Positions 25,491 to 34,019 of a stretch of DNA of 64,000 bases are shown in pieces. Position numbers and translations under genes: made by a program. The number at the start of each line of letters is the position of its first letter. The first letter of the stretch is position 1. Origin of the DNA: Sulfuritalea sp. (GTDB lineage: Bacteria; Pseudomonadota; Gammaproteobacteria; Burkholderiales; Rhodocyclaceae); contig NZ_JAFLDR010000017.1 in NCBI RefSeq assembly GCF_017302275.1, positions 1 to 64,000 on the forward strand, read 5' to 3'. Below the pieces are notes generated by a model that saw nothing but the letters and a program-made list of their open reading frames with translations, ran no database searches and was not told the DNA's origin.

Positions 25491-25817
25491 TCAGAACAAC
25501 TGCGAGTGTTGCGCCAGCGATGCGTCGAGCTTGGCCTCGATGGAATCGATTCTACGCTGAATCGTTTCGCTTTCAAGTGCCGCCGCAACATGTGCCGGAG
25601 TGTCGTTGGCCGCGAGCAATTCGTGGGCGAGATTGAGGGCCACCATGACCGCGACGCGCTCGCCGCTGCCCCGTGCGCCCGTGGCCGACCTGTCGCCGGC
25701 TTCCTTGAATTTCGCATCCAGTAGCGCCACCGCAGCCTCGAGTTTCGCGCGCTGTTCGGGTTCGCAGGCAACGCGGTAATCCTTGCCCAGCAGCTTGATG
25801 TCGAGGGTCTTGCTCAT
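25491..25817 (-). CDS. zapA: cell division protein ZapA
   Basis: 108 residues. MSKTLDIKLLGKDYRVACEP is the beta-strand FtsZ-binding head of ZapA, followed by a long helix (about 25-100, LEAAVALLDAKFKEAG, then VAVMVALNLAHELL) that forms the antiparallel tetramer. It bundles FtsZ filaments at the division ring. The start overlaps the stop of the coiled-coil gene upstream (ATGA), as in other betaproteobacteria, and 6S RNA follows. Length and gene order match the family. Confidence 0.9.
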   Translation of the reverse strand: MSKTLDIKLLGKDYRVACEPEQRAKLEAAVALLDAKFKEAGDRSATGARGSGERVAVMVALNLAHELLAANDTPAHVAAALESETIQRRIDSIEAKLDASLAQHSQLF

Positions 25818-26008
25818 TCTTCGGGCAACCGGGTCATCAGGGCTTCGAGGCGTTGGCGGGCAACTTCGATCCTGGTCGTCAGCGCGGCTTTTTCCGCCTC
25901 CAGCCCGGCCACATGGGCGCGCAAATCCTGATTCTCGCCGCGCAGGCTGCTGCATACGGCCAGGATCTGTTCGACCTTGTGCTCAAGTTGATCGAGGGAA
26001 ACGCTCAT
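25814..26008 (-). CDS. ZapB-like coiled-coil protein
   Basis: 64 residues, essentially one coiled coil: LDQLEHKVEQILAVCSSL, then ENQDLRAHVAGLEAEKAAL with a clear heptad pattern of Leu/Val. It belongs to the small TIGR02449-type family found next to zapA and thought to act like ZapB at the division septum. The ATG at 26008 is preferred to one at 26035, which only adds a basic stretch. It is the first gene of the pair with zapA and is divergent from the heptosyltransferase gene. Confidence 0.8.
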   Translation of the reverse strand: MSVSLDQLEHKVEQILAVCSSLRGENQDLRAHVAGLEAEKAALTTRIEVARQRLEALMTRLPEE

Positions 26009-26118
26009 GGGCTCCAGTTTCCGGGAAAAGCTCAATCAGGTCAAGCAACAAGCCTTCGATTTGAATGTGGATTGACAAGGGTCGTGGGCATTTTCGCGCG
26101 CTCTGGCAAAATGGATCC

Positions 26119-27207
26119 ATGCCCCACGAAGTCTTCTCCGCAGCCGGCCTGCGCCGTGCGCTGGTGATCAAGCTACGCCATCACGGCGACGTGTTGCTGG
26201 CCGCTCCGGTGATCTCCACGCTCAAACGCATCGCCCCGCAGTGCGAGGTCGATGCGCTGGTCTATGCCGACACCGCGCCGATGCTCGAAGGCCATCCGGC
26301 GCTGGCGCAACTGCACCGCATCGACCGCAACTGGAAGCGCCAGGGTCTGCGCCGCCAGGGCGGCGCCGAATGGCGCCTGATCCGCGATTTGCGCGCCCGG
26401 CATTACGACCTCGTGGTGCACCTGTCCGTGCATACGCGCGGCGCCTGGCTGGTGCGACTGCTGCGGCCGCGCCGGTCGGTGGCGCCGAAGTTCCGCGGCG
26501 GCTTCTGGGCGCGCAGCTTCACCCATTTCTATCCGGCCCAGTCCGACCCGCAACGCCACACGGTCGATACCAACCTCGACAGTCTGCGCGCGCTCGGGGT
26601 GACGCCGACCGAGGCCGACCAGCGCGTCGTCCTCGTGCCCGGCGCCGAAGCCGAGGCGCGCGTCGGCGAACTGCTGGCACGGCATGGCGTGGGCGCGGGC
26701 GGCTTCATCCATGTTCATCCGGCGTCGCGCTGGGCCTTCAAGTGCTGGCCGGCCGAGCGCGTCGCGGCGCTGTGCGACGCGCTGGCGGCGAAGGGCTGGC
26801 CCCTCGTGCTGACGTCGGCGCCGGACGCCGCCGAAAAGGCGCTGATCGGGGACGTGTGCGCTGTTCGCAATAGCAACGCCGTGTCGTCGGCGCCGACTTT
26901 TGATCTTTCCGGCCAGCTCTCGCTCAAGGAACTTGCCGCATTGACGGCGCGGGCGCGGCTCTTCGTCGGCGTCGATTCGGCGCCGATGCACATCGCCGCG
27001 GCGATGGGCACGCCGGTGGTGGCCATCTTCGGCCCCTCGGGCGATCGCGAATGGGGCCCGTGGGGTGCGGGACACCGGGTGGTCGCCTCGCCGGACCATC
27101 CCTGCCGGCCCTGCGGTATGGCGGGCTGCAACGACAGCAAGGTCAGCGATTGCCTGACCACGCTGCCGGTGGCGCAGGTTCTCGCAGCCTGCGAAGAGCT
27201 GTTGTGA
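26119..27207 (+). CDS. waaQ: lipopolysaccharide heptosyltransferase III-like (GT9)
   Basis: 362 residues from the ATG at 26119, which begins just before the conserved ALVIKLRHHGDVLLAAPVIS. The second domain shows IHVHPASRWAFKCWP, then LFVGVDSAPMHIAAAMGTP and VVAIFGPSGDREWGPWG, the ADP-heptose binding region of RfaQ-type enzymes. It adds a heptose to the LPS inner core on the cytoplasmic side. The variable loop before the DLSG strand reads AVSSAPTF, encoded by a copy of the 24-bp motif. The stop overlaps the GTG of the next glycosyltransferase. No Shine-Dalgarno is obvious. Confidence 0.88.
   Translation: MPHEVFSAAGLRRALVIKLRHHGDVLLAAPVISTLKRIAPQCEVDALVYADTAPMLEGHPALAQLHRIDRNWKRQGLRRQGGAEWRLIRDLRARHYDLVVHLSVHTRGAWLVRLLRPRRSVAPKFRGGFWARSFTHFYPAQSDPQRHTVDTNLDSLRALGVTPTEADQRVVLVPGAEAEARVGELLARHGVGAGGFIHVHPASRWAFKCWPAERVAALCDALAAKGWPLVLTSAPDAAEKALIGDVCAVRNSNAVSSAPTFDLSGQLSLKELAALTARARLFVGVDSAPMHIAAAMGTPVVAIFGPSGDREWGPWGAGHRVVASPDHPCRPCGMAGCNDSKVSDCLTTLPVAQVLAACEELL
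26877..26900 (-). repeat. 24-bp dispersed motif, copy 5 (in waaQ)
   Basis: In motif orientation: AAAGTCGGCGCCGAC, GACACGGCG, one of the best matches. The gene reads it as AVSSAPTF. Confidence 0.85.
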
Positions 27208-28289
27208 AGCTAGCCATCGTGCGCCAGAAGTACACGCCCTTCGGCGGCGCCGAAAGATTTGTTGCGCGTGCGCTGGATGCCTTGCGGGCGCGGGGCGTCG
27301 ATGTCAGCATCATCGCCCGGCAGTGGCAGGGCGAGGCGCCGGGCATCCGTGTCGATCCGTTCTTTATCGGACGTACCTGGCGCGATGCCGGTTTCGCCCG
27401 CGGCGTGCGGCGCCTGATCGCCGAGCGGCGCTTCGGGCTGGTGCAAAGCCACGAGCGCATCCCCGGCTGCGACATCTACCGCGCCGGCGACGGCGTCCAT
27501 GCCACCTGGCTGGAACTGCGCGGCAAGCCGCTGGACCGCTTCGCGCCCTGGCATCGCTACACCCTGGCGGCGGAGGCGGAAATGTTCGGCCACCGGGACC
27601 TGCGGGCGGTGATCTGCAACTCGCGCATGGTCAGGGACGACATCGCGCGCCGCTTCGGACTTGCCGACGAGAAGCTACAGGTAATCTACAACGGGGTCGA
27701 CCTCGACGCCTTCCATCCGCGCCTGCGCGAGGAGCAGGGGCGGGCGTTGCGCGCCAAGACCGGCGTCATCGGCGCGACGCCGGTGATGCTTTTCGTCGGT
27801 TCCGGCTATGAACGCAAGGGCCTGCCGACCCTGTTGCGTGCCATGGCGGGCATGCAGCGGCGAGACGCGCGGCTGTGGGTGGTCGGCCGCGACAGGCAGG
27901 AAATGCTGATGCGCAAGCTGGCGCAGACGCTGGACATCGATGATCGTGTCATGTTCCTCGGCGCGCAGACGGACGTGCGGCCGTTCTATGGCGCGGCCGA
28001 CCTGTTCGCGCTGCCGACGCGCTACGACCCGTTTCCCAATGCCGCGCTGGAGGCGCTGGCTTGCGGCCTGCCGCTGGTCACCACGACGACCTGCGGCGCC
28101 GCGGAACTGGTGACGGAGGCGAATGGCGCGGTGGTCGCGGCGGGCGACGCGGCGGCGCTGGCGGCCAGCCTCGATCACCTGTGCGGGCGCGCCCCCCTGA
28201 TGCGCGATGCCGCGCGCGCCAGCGTCGCCCATCTCGAACTGACGACGATGGCGGCGCAGCTGATGGCGCTCTATTCGCGGCTGGTGTAA
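27204..28289 (+). CDS. glycosyltransferase family 4 (WaaG-like)
   Basis: 361 residues, GTG start overlapping the waaQ stop (GTGA). GT-B fold: LAIVRQKYTPFGGAERFVAR near the N-terminus is the acceptor-side glycine loop. VIYNGVDLDAFHP opens the donor domain, followed by LFVGSGYERKGL, and LFALPTRYDPFPNAALEALA contains the E-x7-E of retaining enzymes. The KYTPFGGAE start resembles LPS core glycosyltransferases such as WaaG. Together with WaaQ it forms a two-gene forward operon for core sugar addition. Its last 19 nt overlap the end of the converging glycosyltransferase. Confidence 0.85.
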   Translation: MKLAIVRQKYTPFGGAERFVARALDALRARGVDVSIIARQWQGEAPGIRVDPFFIGRTWRDAGFARGVRRLIAERRFGLVQSHERIPGCDIYRAGDGVHATWLELRGKPLDRFAPWHRYTLAAEAEMFGHRDLRAVICNSRMVRDDIARRFGLADEKLQVIYNGVDLDAFHPRLREEQGRALRAKTGVIGATPVMLFVGSGYERKGLPTLLRAMAGMQRRDARLWVVGRDRQEMLMRKLAQTLDIDDRVMFLGAQTDVRPFYGAADLFALPTRYDPFPNAALEALACGLPLVTTTTCGAAELVTEANGAVVAAGDAAALAASLDHLCGRAPLMRDAARASVAHLELTTMAAQLMALYSRLV

Positions 28290-29410
28290 GGCCGGGCGTC
28301 GGCCACGATAGGTCGCAGGCGCTCGACGAAGGCCTTGAAGGAAAAGCGCGCAAGGTGGGCCTGCGCCAGTTCGGGTTGCGGGCGCGCACGGCCGGCGAGC
28401 AATTCGTCGAGCAGCCGGGCGAAATCCGCGCCGGCATCGAGGCGCGGATCGCGGTAGAGGAAGCCGGTCGTGCCATCCAGCACGGTTTCGGTGAAGGGCG
28501 GCGCATCCACGGCGATCACCGGCGTGCCGCAAGCCTGCGCCTCGATCACGTTGAGGCCCAGCGCCTCCTTTTCGGGCAGCCCGGCGAGCAGGTAATCGAG
28601 TTGCCGGTAAATGCTGCCGACATCCCCCTGCTGGCCCCAGAAGCGCACCTGGCCGGGCGGCAGCGCGGCGAGCGCGCGGTCGAGGTCGCGCACCGAGGCG
28701 TAGCCGCCGCTGCCGAAGATTTCCAGGTTCACCTGCGGATGCCTGGCCAGCACCGGCGCCAGCTGCGCGAACAGTTGCGGGAACTGCTTGATCGGTGTCA
28801 GGCGCGAGACGATGCCCAGCGTCAGGCCGGCGCGGCGCTCGAAGGCGGGATGCGGGCGCAGCGCTTCGGCAACGGGTTCCAGCGCGCCGAGCAGGCGGTC
28901 GCGGCCCTTGCGGCGGTCCCAGTCATAGCGGCTGGCGCGGCGGATGGCGCAATCCCCCCCGGTGGCACGCGCGCCGAGTCCGGCGACACCCAGCAGCGGC
29001 GTGCCCCAGGCCGGCAGGCCGGCGGCCAGCAGGCCGTCGCGCACCCAGCCGGAAACCGGGTAGATCCGGTCGTGATCGGTGAAGGCGGCCGGGTCGCGTC
29101 CCTGCACCGGCATGTGGGCGATGGCACTGCGCAGGCGCCGTGGCATCGGTTGCCGCAGCGCGGCTGGCAGCGGTCCGTGCGAGAGCAGCCAGAGCGGACC
29201 CGCAGGCAAGTGGCGAGGCAGGTCGGCGATGCCGGCCACGGCGATGCGTCGGGTATCGGCGGGCAAGCCGAGCCGGTCCCAGAATCCGGCGCGCGGGTGA
29301 ACCAGCAGTGTCGTCGCCACGCCGAGTTGCGACAAGGCGCGGCAAAAGAAGGTGGTGTAGACCTCGCCGCCGCCGAAATGGTTTTGGAGGTTGATTTGTA
29401 CGTGCTTCAT
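28271..29410 (-). CDS. glycosyltransferase family 4
   Basis: 379 residues, GT-B fold. The opening VQINLQNHFGGGEVYTTFFC carries the N-terminal glycine loop, GIVSRLTPIKQFPQLF starts the donor domain, and LAGLPEKEALGLNVIEAQA holds the EAL...E-x7-E motif of GT4 retaining enzymes. VIAVDAPPFTETVLDG follows as usual. It is the last gene of the twelve-gene LPS operon, overlaps the waaL stop by four bases, and converges with the forward gene pair over 19 nt. The sugar and acceptor are unknown. Confidence 0.85.
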   Translation of the reverse strand: MKHVQINLQNHFGGGEVYTTFFCRALSQLGVATTLLVHPRAGFWDRLGLPADTRRIAVAGIADLPRHLPAGPLWLLSHGPLPAALRQPMPRRLRSAIAHMPVQGRDPAAFTDHDRIYPVSGWVRDGLLAAGLPAWGTPLLGVAGLGARATGGDCAIRRASRYDWDRRKGRDRLLGALEPVAEALRPHPAFERRAGLTLGIVSRLTPIKQFPQLFAQLAPVLARHPQVNLEIFGSGGYASVRDLDRALAALPPGQVRFWGQQGDVGSIYRQLDYLLAGLPEKEALGLNVIEAQACGTPVIAVDAPPFTETVLDGTTGFLYRDPRLDAGADFARLLDELLAGRARPQPELAQAHLARFSFKAFVERLRPIVADARPYTSRE

Positions 29411-30684
29411 GGCTTTTCCGGCGACCTCTTCATCGCCGCGATCAGCACGCCGCAGAGGAAGGCGAAAAGACCCAGCCGCCAGCCGGACATGTGGCCGTCG
29501 ATCAGGCAGCGCAACAGGTAGCCGCCGACCAGGAGGCTGAGCATCAGGCCGGCGGCATCATCATGCCGACGGTATTGGCGCCAGCCGCCCCGGATCGCCA
29601 GCCCCGCCGTGAGCAATAGCAGGGCGAGGCCGGGCAGGCCGCTGCCGATGGCGAAATCCAGCAAGCCGCTGTGGCTGCTGACCATGCCGCGGTGGCCGTA
29701 GGCCTGCTCGATGGCGCGACCGAAGGCATCGCGGCCGAATCCGAGTCCGAGCGGCTGTGCGGCGATCGCCGTCACGGCGCGGTGCGCCCAGGCGGCACGC
29801 ATGTAGGCGGAGTCCTCCAGGATCGCGCCGGAGGGAGTCGTCGGCTGCAGGGCGGGGTCGGGGGTCAACCAGTAGCGGCTGGGCGAATTCCAGCCGATCG
29901 CGGCCGACTCGGCGAAGCGGCTCCAGCGTGCGTCCAGCGCCAGGGATACCCCGCCGAGCGTCGCTACCGCGAGCAGCAGGAGCACGAAACGCGGGCGGCG
30001 ACCGACCATCAGGGCCGGTGCCAGCGCCAGCAGGATCAGGCTGACCAGGGTGCCGTTGCGCACCCGCGCGGCAAGGTCGGCAGCCAGCGTCATTGTCAGC
30101 GCGATCCAGCCCGGCTTGGTGGCAAATACCGCATGGCCGGTACGCGCCGCGAGTCGTTCCGCGAGCAGCAGGGCGAGCAGGAATCCATTCAAGCTGCTGT
30201 GGTAATCGCGCTCGCCGAAGGGAACGATCCCCTTCGAGCCGTCGCCTACGGCGCCGGTGGTCGCCAGCAGCCAGAACTGCCAGGCGAACATCCACAGCAT
30301 GTGTGCCAGCAGCGCGGCCACCACGGCGCGCAGCGCGAGGCGGGGTTCAATGCGTGCCGCGGCGCCGATCGCCAGCGCCGCAACCAGCAGCGGCACGATC
30401 CAGTCACCGCGCAGGCTGTCCAGAGCAAAAGTCGGCGCCGGCGCCACGGTGAGCGAATGCAGGACCAGCCAGGCGGTGGTCGCGACCAGCCCCCACGCCG
30501 CCGGTTTCAGCAGCGGCGGCAGTCGCAGTCGCGCCGCGCCGCGCCAGGTGGCGAGCAGCGCCGCCAGGCCGACCAGCAGCAGCAGGTTGCGCAACGCGAT
30601 GGTGTGTGGAATCGGGAAGACGAAGACCACGGCTGCCAGCCAGGCCTGCCAGAAAACCTCGATTGCCGTGGCCGCGCGCTTCAC
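29407..30684 (-). CDS. waaL: O-antigen ligase-family membrane protein
   Basis: 425 residues, GTG start overlapping the preceding GT2 stop (GTGA). About eleven hydrophobic helices with one large periplasmic loop (roughly 255-330). ERDYHSSLNGFLLALLLA and, after the loop, MVSSHSGLLDFAIGSGLPGL are the Wzy_C/O-antigen ligase landmarks; the His in SSHS is the conserved catalytic-region residue. It would join O-antigen or a capping glycan to lipid A-core in the periplasm. The early loop segment TVAPAPTF is encoded by a 24-bp motif copy. A polymerase role (Wzy) is the alternative. Confidence 0.8.
   Translation of the reverse strand: MKRAATAIEVFWQAWLAAVVFVFPIPHTIALRNLLLLVGLAALLATWRGAARLRLPPLLKPAAWGLVATTAWLVLHSLTVAPAPTFALDSLRGDWIVPLLVAALAIGAAARIEPRLALRAVVAALLAHMLWMFAWQFWLLATTGAVGDGSKGIVPFGERDYHSSLNGFLLALLLAERLAARTGHAVFATKPGWIALTMTLAADLAARVRNGTLVSLILLALAPALMVGRRPRFVLLLLAVATLGGVSLALDARWSRFAESAAIGWNSPSRYWLTPDPALQPTTPSGAILEDSAYMRAAWAHRAVTAIAAQPLGLGFGRDAFGRAIEQAYGHRGMVSSHSGLLDFAIGSGLPGLALLLLTAGLAIRGGWRQYRRHDDAAGLMLSLLVGGYLLRCLIDGHMSGWRLGLFAFLCGVLIAAMKRSPEKP
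30428..30451 (+). repeat. 24-bp dispersed motif, copy 6 (in waaL)
   Basis: AAAGTCGGCGCCG, GCG, CCACGGTG. The minus-strand gene reads it as TVAPAPTF. Confidence 0.7.
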
Positions 30685-31655
30685 TTGCCCAGGCCGCCGA
30701 ACCAGGAGCGCAGCCAGTGACGCGCAATGCGACGGCGCTGGGCGGTATCCCGCGCATGCCGCCACAGCAGCGCGATGTCGCCTGCCACGCGCAGCCGTTT
30801 CAGCATGGCCGAGGCGGCGGCGCGATCCGGCATCTGGGCCAGCTTGTGAAATACCGCGAGGCCGCCATCGACCATCTGCCCGCGCAACAGCGCGGCAAGC
30901 TCCGCGTCGTCGAGGCCGTCGGCGATCGCCGTCAGCATTCGCGTGTTCGCCACCGTGCTGTCGGCGATCCCCTGCAGCCGGCGCTGCTTCTGCTCCGGCG
31001 TGAAGCGTCGCTGCGGAATCCGGTAATGCACCGCGATCCGGTCGATGTAGCGCACGCGCTGCGCGGCGAGCAGGGCACGCGTGGTCCAGACCACGTCCTC
31101 GTGCACCAGCGGCGGGATGAAGCGCAAGCGAATCGCCTCGATGAGATCCCGGCGGTAGAGGTGCATCCAGACCATGTGCAGCAGCCGACCGGCAGCGAGT
31201 CGCTGGCGCAGCCACTCACGACCGGCCATCACCCCGGTCGGCGCCACGCCGGCGTAGATCGGGTAGTCCGCTTCGCGTCCCTCGAAATGGTAGTCCGCGT
31301 TGAACAGAACCATGTCGAGGCGGTCCTGCTCGGCCAGGCGCAGCGCCTCGGCGTAGGCGTCCGCCGCGACGAAGTCGTCGGAATCGACGAAGGCGAGGTA
31401 GCGGCCGGTCGCGGCGTCGAGCCCGGTGTTGCGCGCCGCGGAAAGCCCGCCGTTCTCGCGCCGGATCACGCGCATCCGCGGCAGGCGCGCTCCCCATTCG
31501 GCGAGGATGCGCGGGCAGTCGTCGGTCGAGCCGTCGTCGACGACGATGATCTCGTCGGCCGGCGGATCGAGCGCGGCCAGGCTTTCCAGGCAGCGCGGCA
31601 GGTAGGGTGCAACGTTGTAGACCGGGATCACCAGGGACAGCAAGGGGGTGCTCAT
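30681..31655 (-). CDS. glycosyltransferase family 2
   Basis: 324 residues, GT-A fold. LLSLVIPVYNVAPYLPRCLE begins the nucleotide domain, IIVVDDGSTDDCPRIL gives the first Asp, GGLSAARNTGLDAATGRYLA and FVDSDDFV give the DxD metal site, and VHEDVVWTTRALLAA holds the usual acid/base ED. This is the common LPS/capsule GT2 type (WcaA-like). The start at 31655 overlaps the upstream CgeB-like gene by four bases and its end overlaps waaL. The donor sugar cannot be read from sequence. Confidence 0.88.
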   Translation of the reverse strand: MSTPLLSLVIPVYNVAPYLPRCLESLAALDPPADEIIVVDDGSTDDCPRILAEWGARLPRMRVIRRENGGLSAARNTGLDAATGRYLAFVDSDDFVAADAYAEALRLAEQDRLDMVLFNADYHFEGREADYPIYAGVAPTGVMAGREWLRQRLAAGRLLHMVWMHLYRRDLIEAIRLRFIPPLVHEDVVWTTRALLAAQRVRYIDRIAVHYRIPQRRFTPEQKQRRLQGIADSTVANTRMLTAIADGLDDAELAALLRGQMVDGGLAVFHKLAQMPDRAAASAMLKRLRVAGDIALLWRHARDTAQRRRIARHWLRSWFGGLGK

Positions 31656-32629
31656 TGCAGTCGGCCCCGCTTTCCCCCGTGCCATGCCAGCAGCGCGTCG
31701 TGCAGCGTCGCCGCGCGATGGGCGTAGGTGTGGCGAGCCATGACATGGGTGTGGCAGCGTTCCGCGAGGTCGCGCGCGGCGGCGAAGTTCGCCAGCCAGA
31801 ACTCGATCCGCGCCAGGCAGTCGTCCAGCCCTTCGAACTCGGCCCAGTTGTCGCCCGGCGTGAAATCGTCGCGTGCATGCCTGCGCTTGTCGCAGAGCAG
31901 GAAGCCGCCGCAGGCCGGAATGCCGTAGCAGCGTTCCGGCAGGCCCGTGGCCAGCGGCGCGCCGTAGTCGCACGAGGCGCCGAAGTTGAGGTTGATGCGG
32001 GTCTTCTGGATCAAGCCTACCTGCTCTTCGATGCTCATGCCGGAGGCCTCACGGAACAGGTAGCGGATGCTGCGTGCGGCCAGCCGCTTTCCCAGCGCGG
32101 TGAAGAACTCCTGGCGGCCGCGCATCTCCTTGTAGCGGCTGCCGTCCATCGCGCCGAAGAAGCTGACGTCATGCTCATAGCGGGCCGGGTCGCGCAGCTC
32201 GGCCAGCGTCGCGCCATGCAGGTGATAACGGGCCGTATCGGCGGCGTTCGGCAGGTAGAGCACGCTGTCGGCGAAATTGCGCCGTGCGTCCATCAGGCTG
32301 TGCGTGGCGTAGAGGTCGAACAGGCGTGCGCGGTCGAGCCAGTCCAGGCGCCAGGCGGCGCGGTTGAGGTAGTGCGGCGCGTCCTGGTTCCACGCGAAGA
32401 GCGGGATGCCGCGGCGACGCAGGAAACGCGACATGCCCCATACCGTCAGCGGATGGCGCAATCCCTCGTAGAACCAGGTGTAGGCGCCGAGCATGCGGTC
32501 GGGATCACTGCGGTCGGCATCCTGCCAGCGCCGACTTTCGCGCATGACCAGCCCGCGCGCGGCCAGCTCGCGGCGCAGGGCCGGATGCAGGCTGCCGTGG
32601 GCGATCAGCAGGACATCCCTGACGGTCAT
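31652..32629 (-). CDS. CgeB/DUF3880-like glycosyltransferase
   Basis: 325 residues. The N-terminal half has WFYEGLRHPLTVWGMSRFL and FAWNQDAPHYLNRA, and the middle VLYLPNAADTARYH with VSFFGAMDGSRYKEM. The C-terminal half shows KTRINLNFGASCDYG and ERCYGIPACGGFLLCDKR, where the Glu and Gly-Gly resemble the CgeB/Glyco_trans_1_2 donor domain. It is probably a cytoplasmic glycosyltransferase of the surface-polysaccharide operon. Upstream lies a 115-bp repeat element that separates it from the FkbM gene; downstream it overlaps the GT2 gene. A 24-bp motif copy lies near its start in a third reading frame (ESRRWQDA). Confidence 0.72.
   Translation of the reverse strand: MTVRDVLLIAHGSLHPALRRELAARGLVMRESRRWQDADRSDPDRMLGAYTWFYEGLRHPLTVWGMSRFLRRRGIPLFAWNQDAPHYLNRAAWRLDWLDRARLFDLYATHSLMDARRNFADSVLYLPNAADTARYHLHGATLAELRDPARYEHDVSFFGAMDGSRYKEMRGRQEFFTALGKRLAARSIRYLFREASGMSIEEQVGLIQKTRINLNFGASCDYGAPLATGLPERCYGIPACGGFLLCDKRRHARDDFTPGDNWAEFEGLDDCLARIEFWLANFAAARDLAERCHTHVMARHTYAHRAATLHDALLAWHGGKRGRLQ
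32515..32538 (-). repeat. 24-bp dispersed motif, copy 7 (partial)
   Basis: In motif orientation: AAAGTCGGCGCTGGCAG, then it diverges from the consensus. It lies in the CgeB-like gene, read as ESRRWQD. Confidence 0.5.
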
Positions 32630-32744
32630 GAACTACCCACCCCCCAACCCCCGCCCCGGGGACGGGGGTGCCCGCGGTTCGCGGCCATGCCGCTCCAGAT
32701 CGCTGGCTGCTCCGCCCTTGGGGCGGCCCGGCAGGCGGCACTCA
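32629..32744 (+). repeat. hairpin intergenic element, copy B1
   Basis: About 115 bp filling the gap between the FkbM stop and the CgeB-like start. Hairpin 1 pairs CCCCCGCCCC with GGGACGGGGG. Then comes a GGTGCCCGCGGTTCG block, a GCCGCTCCA block and hairpin 2, CCGCCC-TTG-GGGCGG. The right end supplies the FkbM stop codon and the left end begins at the start codon of the next gene. Same layout as B2 and B3. Confidence 0.8.
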
Positions 32745-33455
32745 TGCTGGCCTGTGGAAGAAGAACACGTTCTTGCGGATCAGCGAGAAATCCAGCGCGA
32801 AACCCTTGCCGACCAGCCCGGCAAACATCTCCGACAGGACGCGGTCGCCGAGTACGTCGGGATGGGTCTCGACGCAGATCTTGCGCACCATCGAAAGGTC
32901 GGCGGCGGCGAAGAATTCGGCTTCGCCGCCCTCGATGTCCACGATCATGAAGCTGGGCCGGATACGCGCCAGCTCGCTGTTGAGGTCGACCTGCTTCACG
33001 ATGATGGCGCGGCCGCCGTCGCGATGCGCGGACGAGGCCCAGAAATCAGCCTCGATGCGAAACTCGCGTTCGCCTTCGCCTTGGGCCAGCAGGGCGTTGG
33101 TCAGCGTTGGCGCCACCGCATTGCGGGCATGGGTTTCGCGGATCAGCGGGATCAGTTCCGGGTTGGCTTCGTAGGTAAAGACCTTGTCGCTGCCAGTGCG
33201 CTTGGCACAGTAGGCGGAGAGGTAGCCGAGTCCGGCGCCGACCTCGAACACCACGTCGTCGGTTGCCAGCCGCCGGGAAATGATTTCGATCTCCTTCGCC
33301 TCGTAGTCGCCGAGGTAGATCTCGCGGGCGATGCCGGGCGACACCAGCGGGTGCCTGACCGGCAGCATCACGCCATGGTTGTCGGCCCAGTCCGGCTGCT
33401 TGAAGCGCCAGGCGATTTTTTTCAGCTTGCGTGCGGTACGGCCGTTGCTGCGCAT
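32742..33455 (-). CDS. FkbM-family methyltransferase
   Basis: 237 residues. The SAM-binding core is VVFEVGAGLGYLSAYCAKR (motif I) and VFTYEANPELIPLI (acidic residue of motif II); PSFMIVDIEGGEAEFF is the FkbM signature (motif for the catalytic Asp/Glu region). It likely O-methylates a sugar of the polysaccharide made by the operon. The start lies three bases after the acyltransferase stop; the stop codon lies inside repeat element B1. Family assignment is good; the acceptor is unknown. Confidence 0.85.
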   Translation of the reverse strand: MRSNGRTARKLKKIAWRFKQPDWADNHGVMLPVRHPLVSPGIAREIYLGDYEAKEIEIISRRLATDDVVFEVGAGLGYLSAYCAKRTGSDKVFTYEANPELIPLIRETHARNAVAPTLTNALLAQGEGEREFRIEADFWASSAHRDGGRAIIVKQVDLNSELARIRPSFMIVDIEGGEAEFFAAADLSMVRKICVETHPDVLGDRVLSEMFAGLVGKGFALDFSLIRKNVFFFHRPA

Positions 33456-33458
33456 GGT

Positions 33459-34019
33459 CTATTCCCTGTACTTTCTTATCGTGGCCGGTACTCCGGCGAC
33501 CACCGCATGTGACGGCACGTCCTCGCGCACCACCGCGCCGGCGGCCACCACGGCGCCGTCGCCGATTGTTACGCCGGCCAGGATGATCGAGTTGGCGCCG
33601 AGCCAGACATCGCGGCCGATGCGTATCGGCCTGGCATCCACCGGTTGCGAGCGGATGGTCGCGCCGCGGGCGTAGCCGTGCTGGTAGGAGATGATGCGCA
33701 CGCCGGGTCCGATCAGCGTGTCGTCGCCGATATCGACGCCGCCGGTGCCATTGACGATGCTGAAGTTGTTCACCTCGACGCGGTCGCCCAGGCGCACGCC
33801 GCCGTTGCCGCCCTGCACGTAGGCATAGCGGTTCAGCGTCACCTTGTCGCCGAAGCGAACGCCGGGGCTGCGCGAGGCGTCGACCGATGCATCGGCGTGG
33901 ATCTTGCAGCCGCGGCCGAGTTCGATGCGATCGTAGCCCTTGATGTAGGCGGCGAAGGACACGCGATTGCCGGCGCGCCGTTGCTGCAGCACAAACAGGA
34001 AATGCCTCAGGAAGTTCAC
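33459..34019 (-). CDS. left-handed beta-helix acyltransferase (serine acetyltransferase/WbbJ type)
   Basis: 186 residues, GTG start overlapping the asnB stop (GTGA). After a short helical N-terminus, hexapeptide repeats run from about residue 35 to the end, for example IELGRGCKIHADASVDAS, VRLGDRVEVNNFSIVNG and IGRDVWLGANSIILAGVTIG. IISYQHGYARG carries the catalytic-type histidine of the sugar O-acetyltransferase branch and VVAGVPATIRKYR is the usual C-terminal seal. It probably acetylates a sugar of the surface glycan. Acceptor unknown. Confidence 0.85.
   Translation of the reverse strand: MNFLRHFLFVLQQRRAGNRVSFAAYIKGYDRIELGRGCKIHADASVDASRSPGVRFGDKVTLNRYAYVQGGNGGVRLGDRVEVNNFSIVNGTGGVDIGDDTLIGPGVRIISYQHGYARGATIRSQPVDARPIRIGRDVWLGANSIILAGVTIGDGAVVAAGAVVREDVPSHAVVAGVPATIRKYRE

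Noticed and set aside
28061..29521. 486-codon plus-strand frame opposite the GT4 gene at 28271
   Set aside because: Arg/Gly/Ala-rich low-information translation over a recognisable glycosyltransferase.
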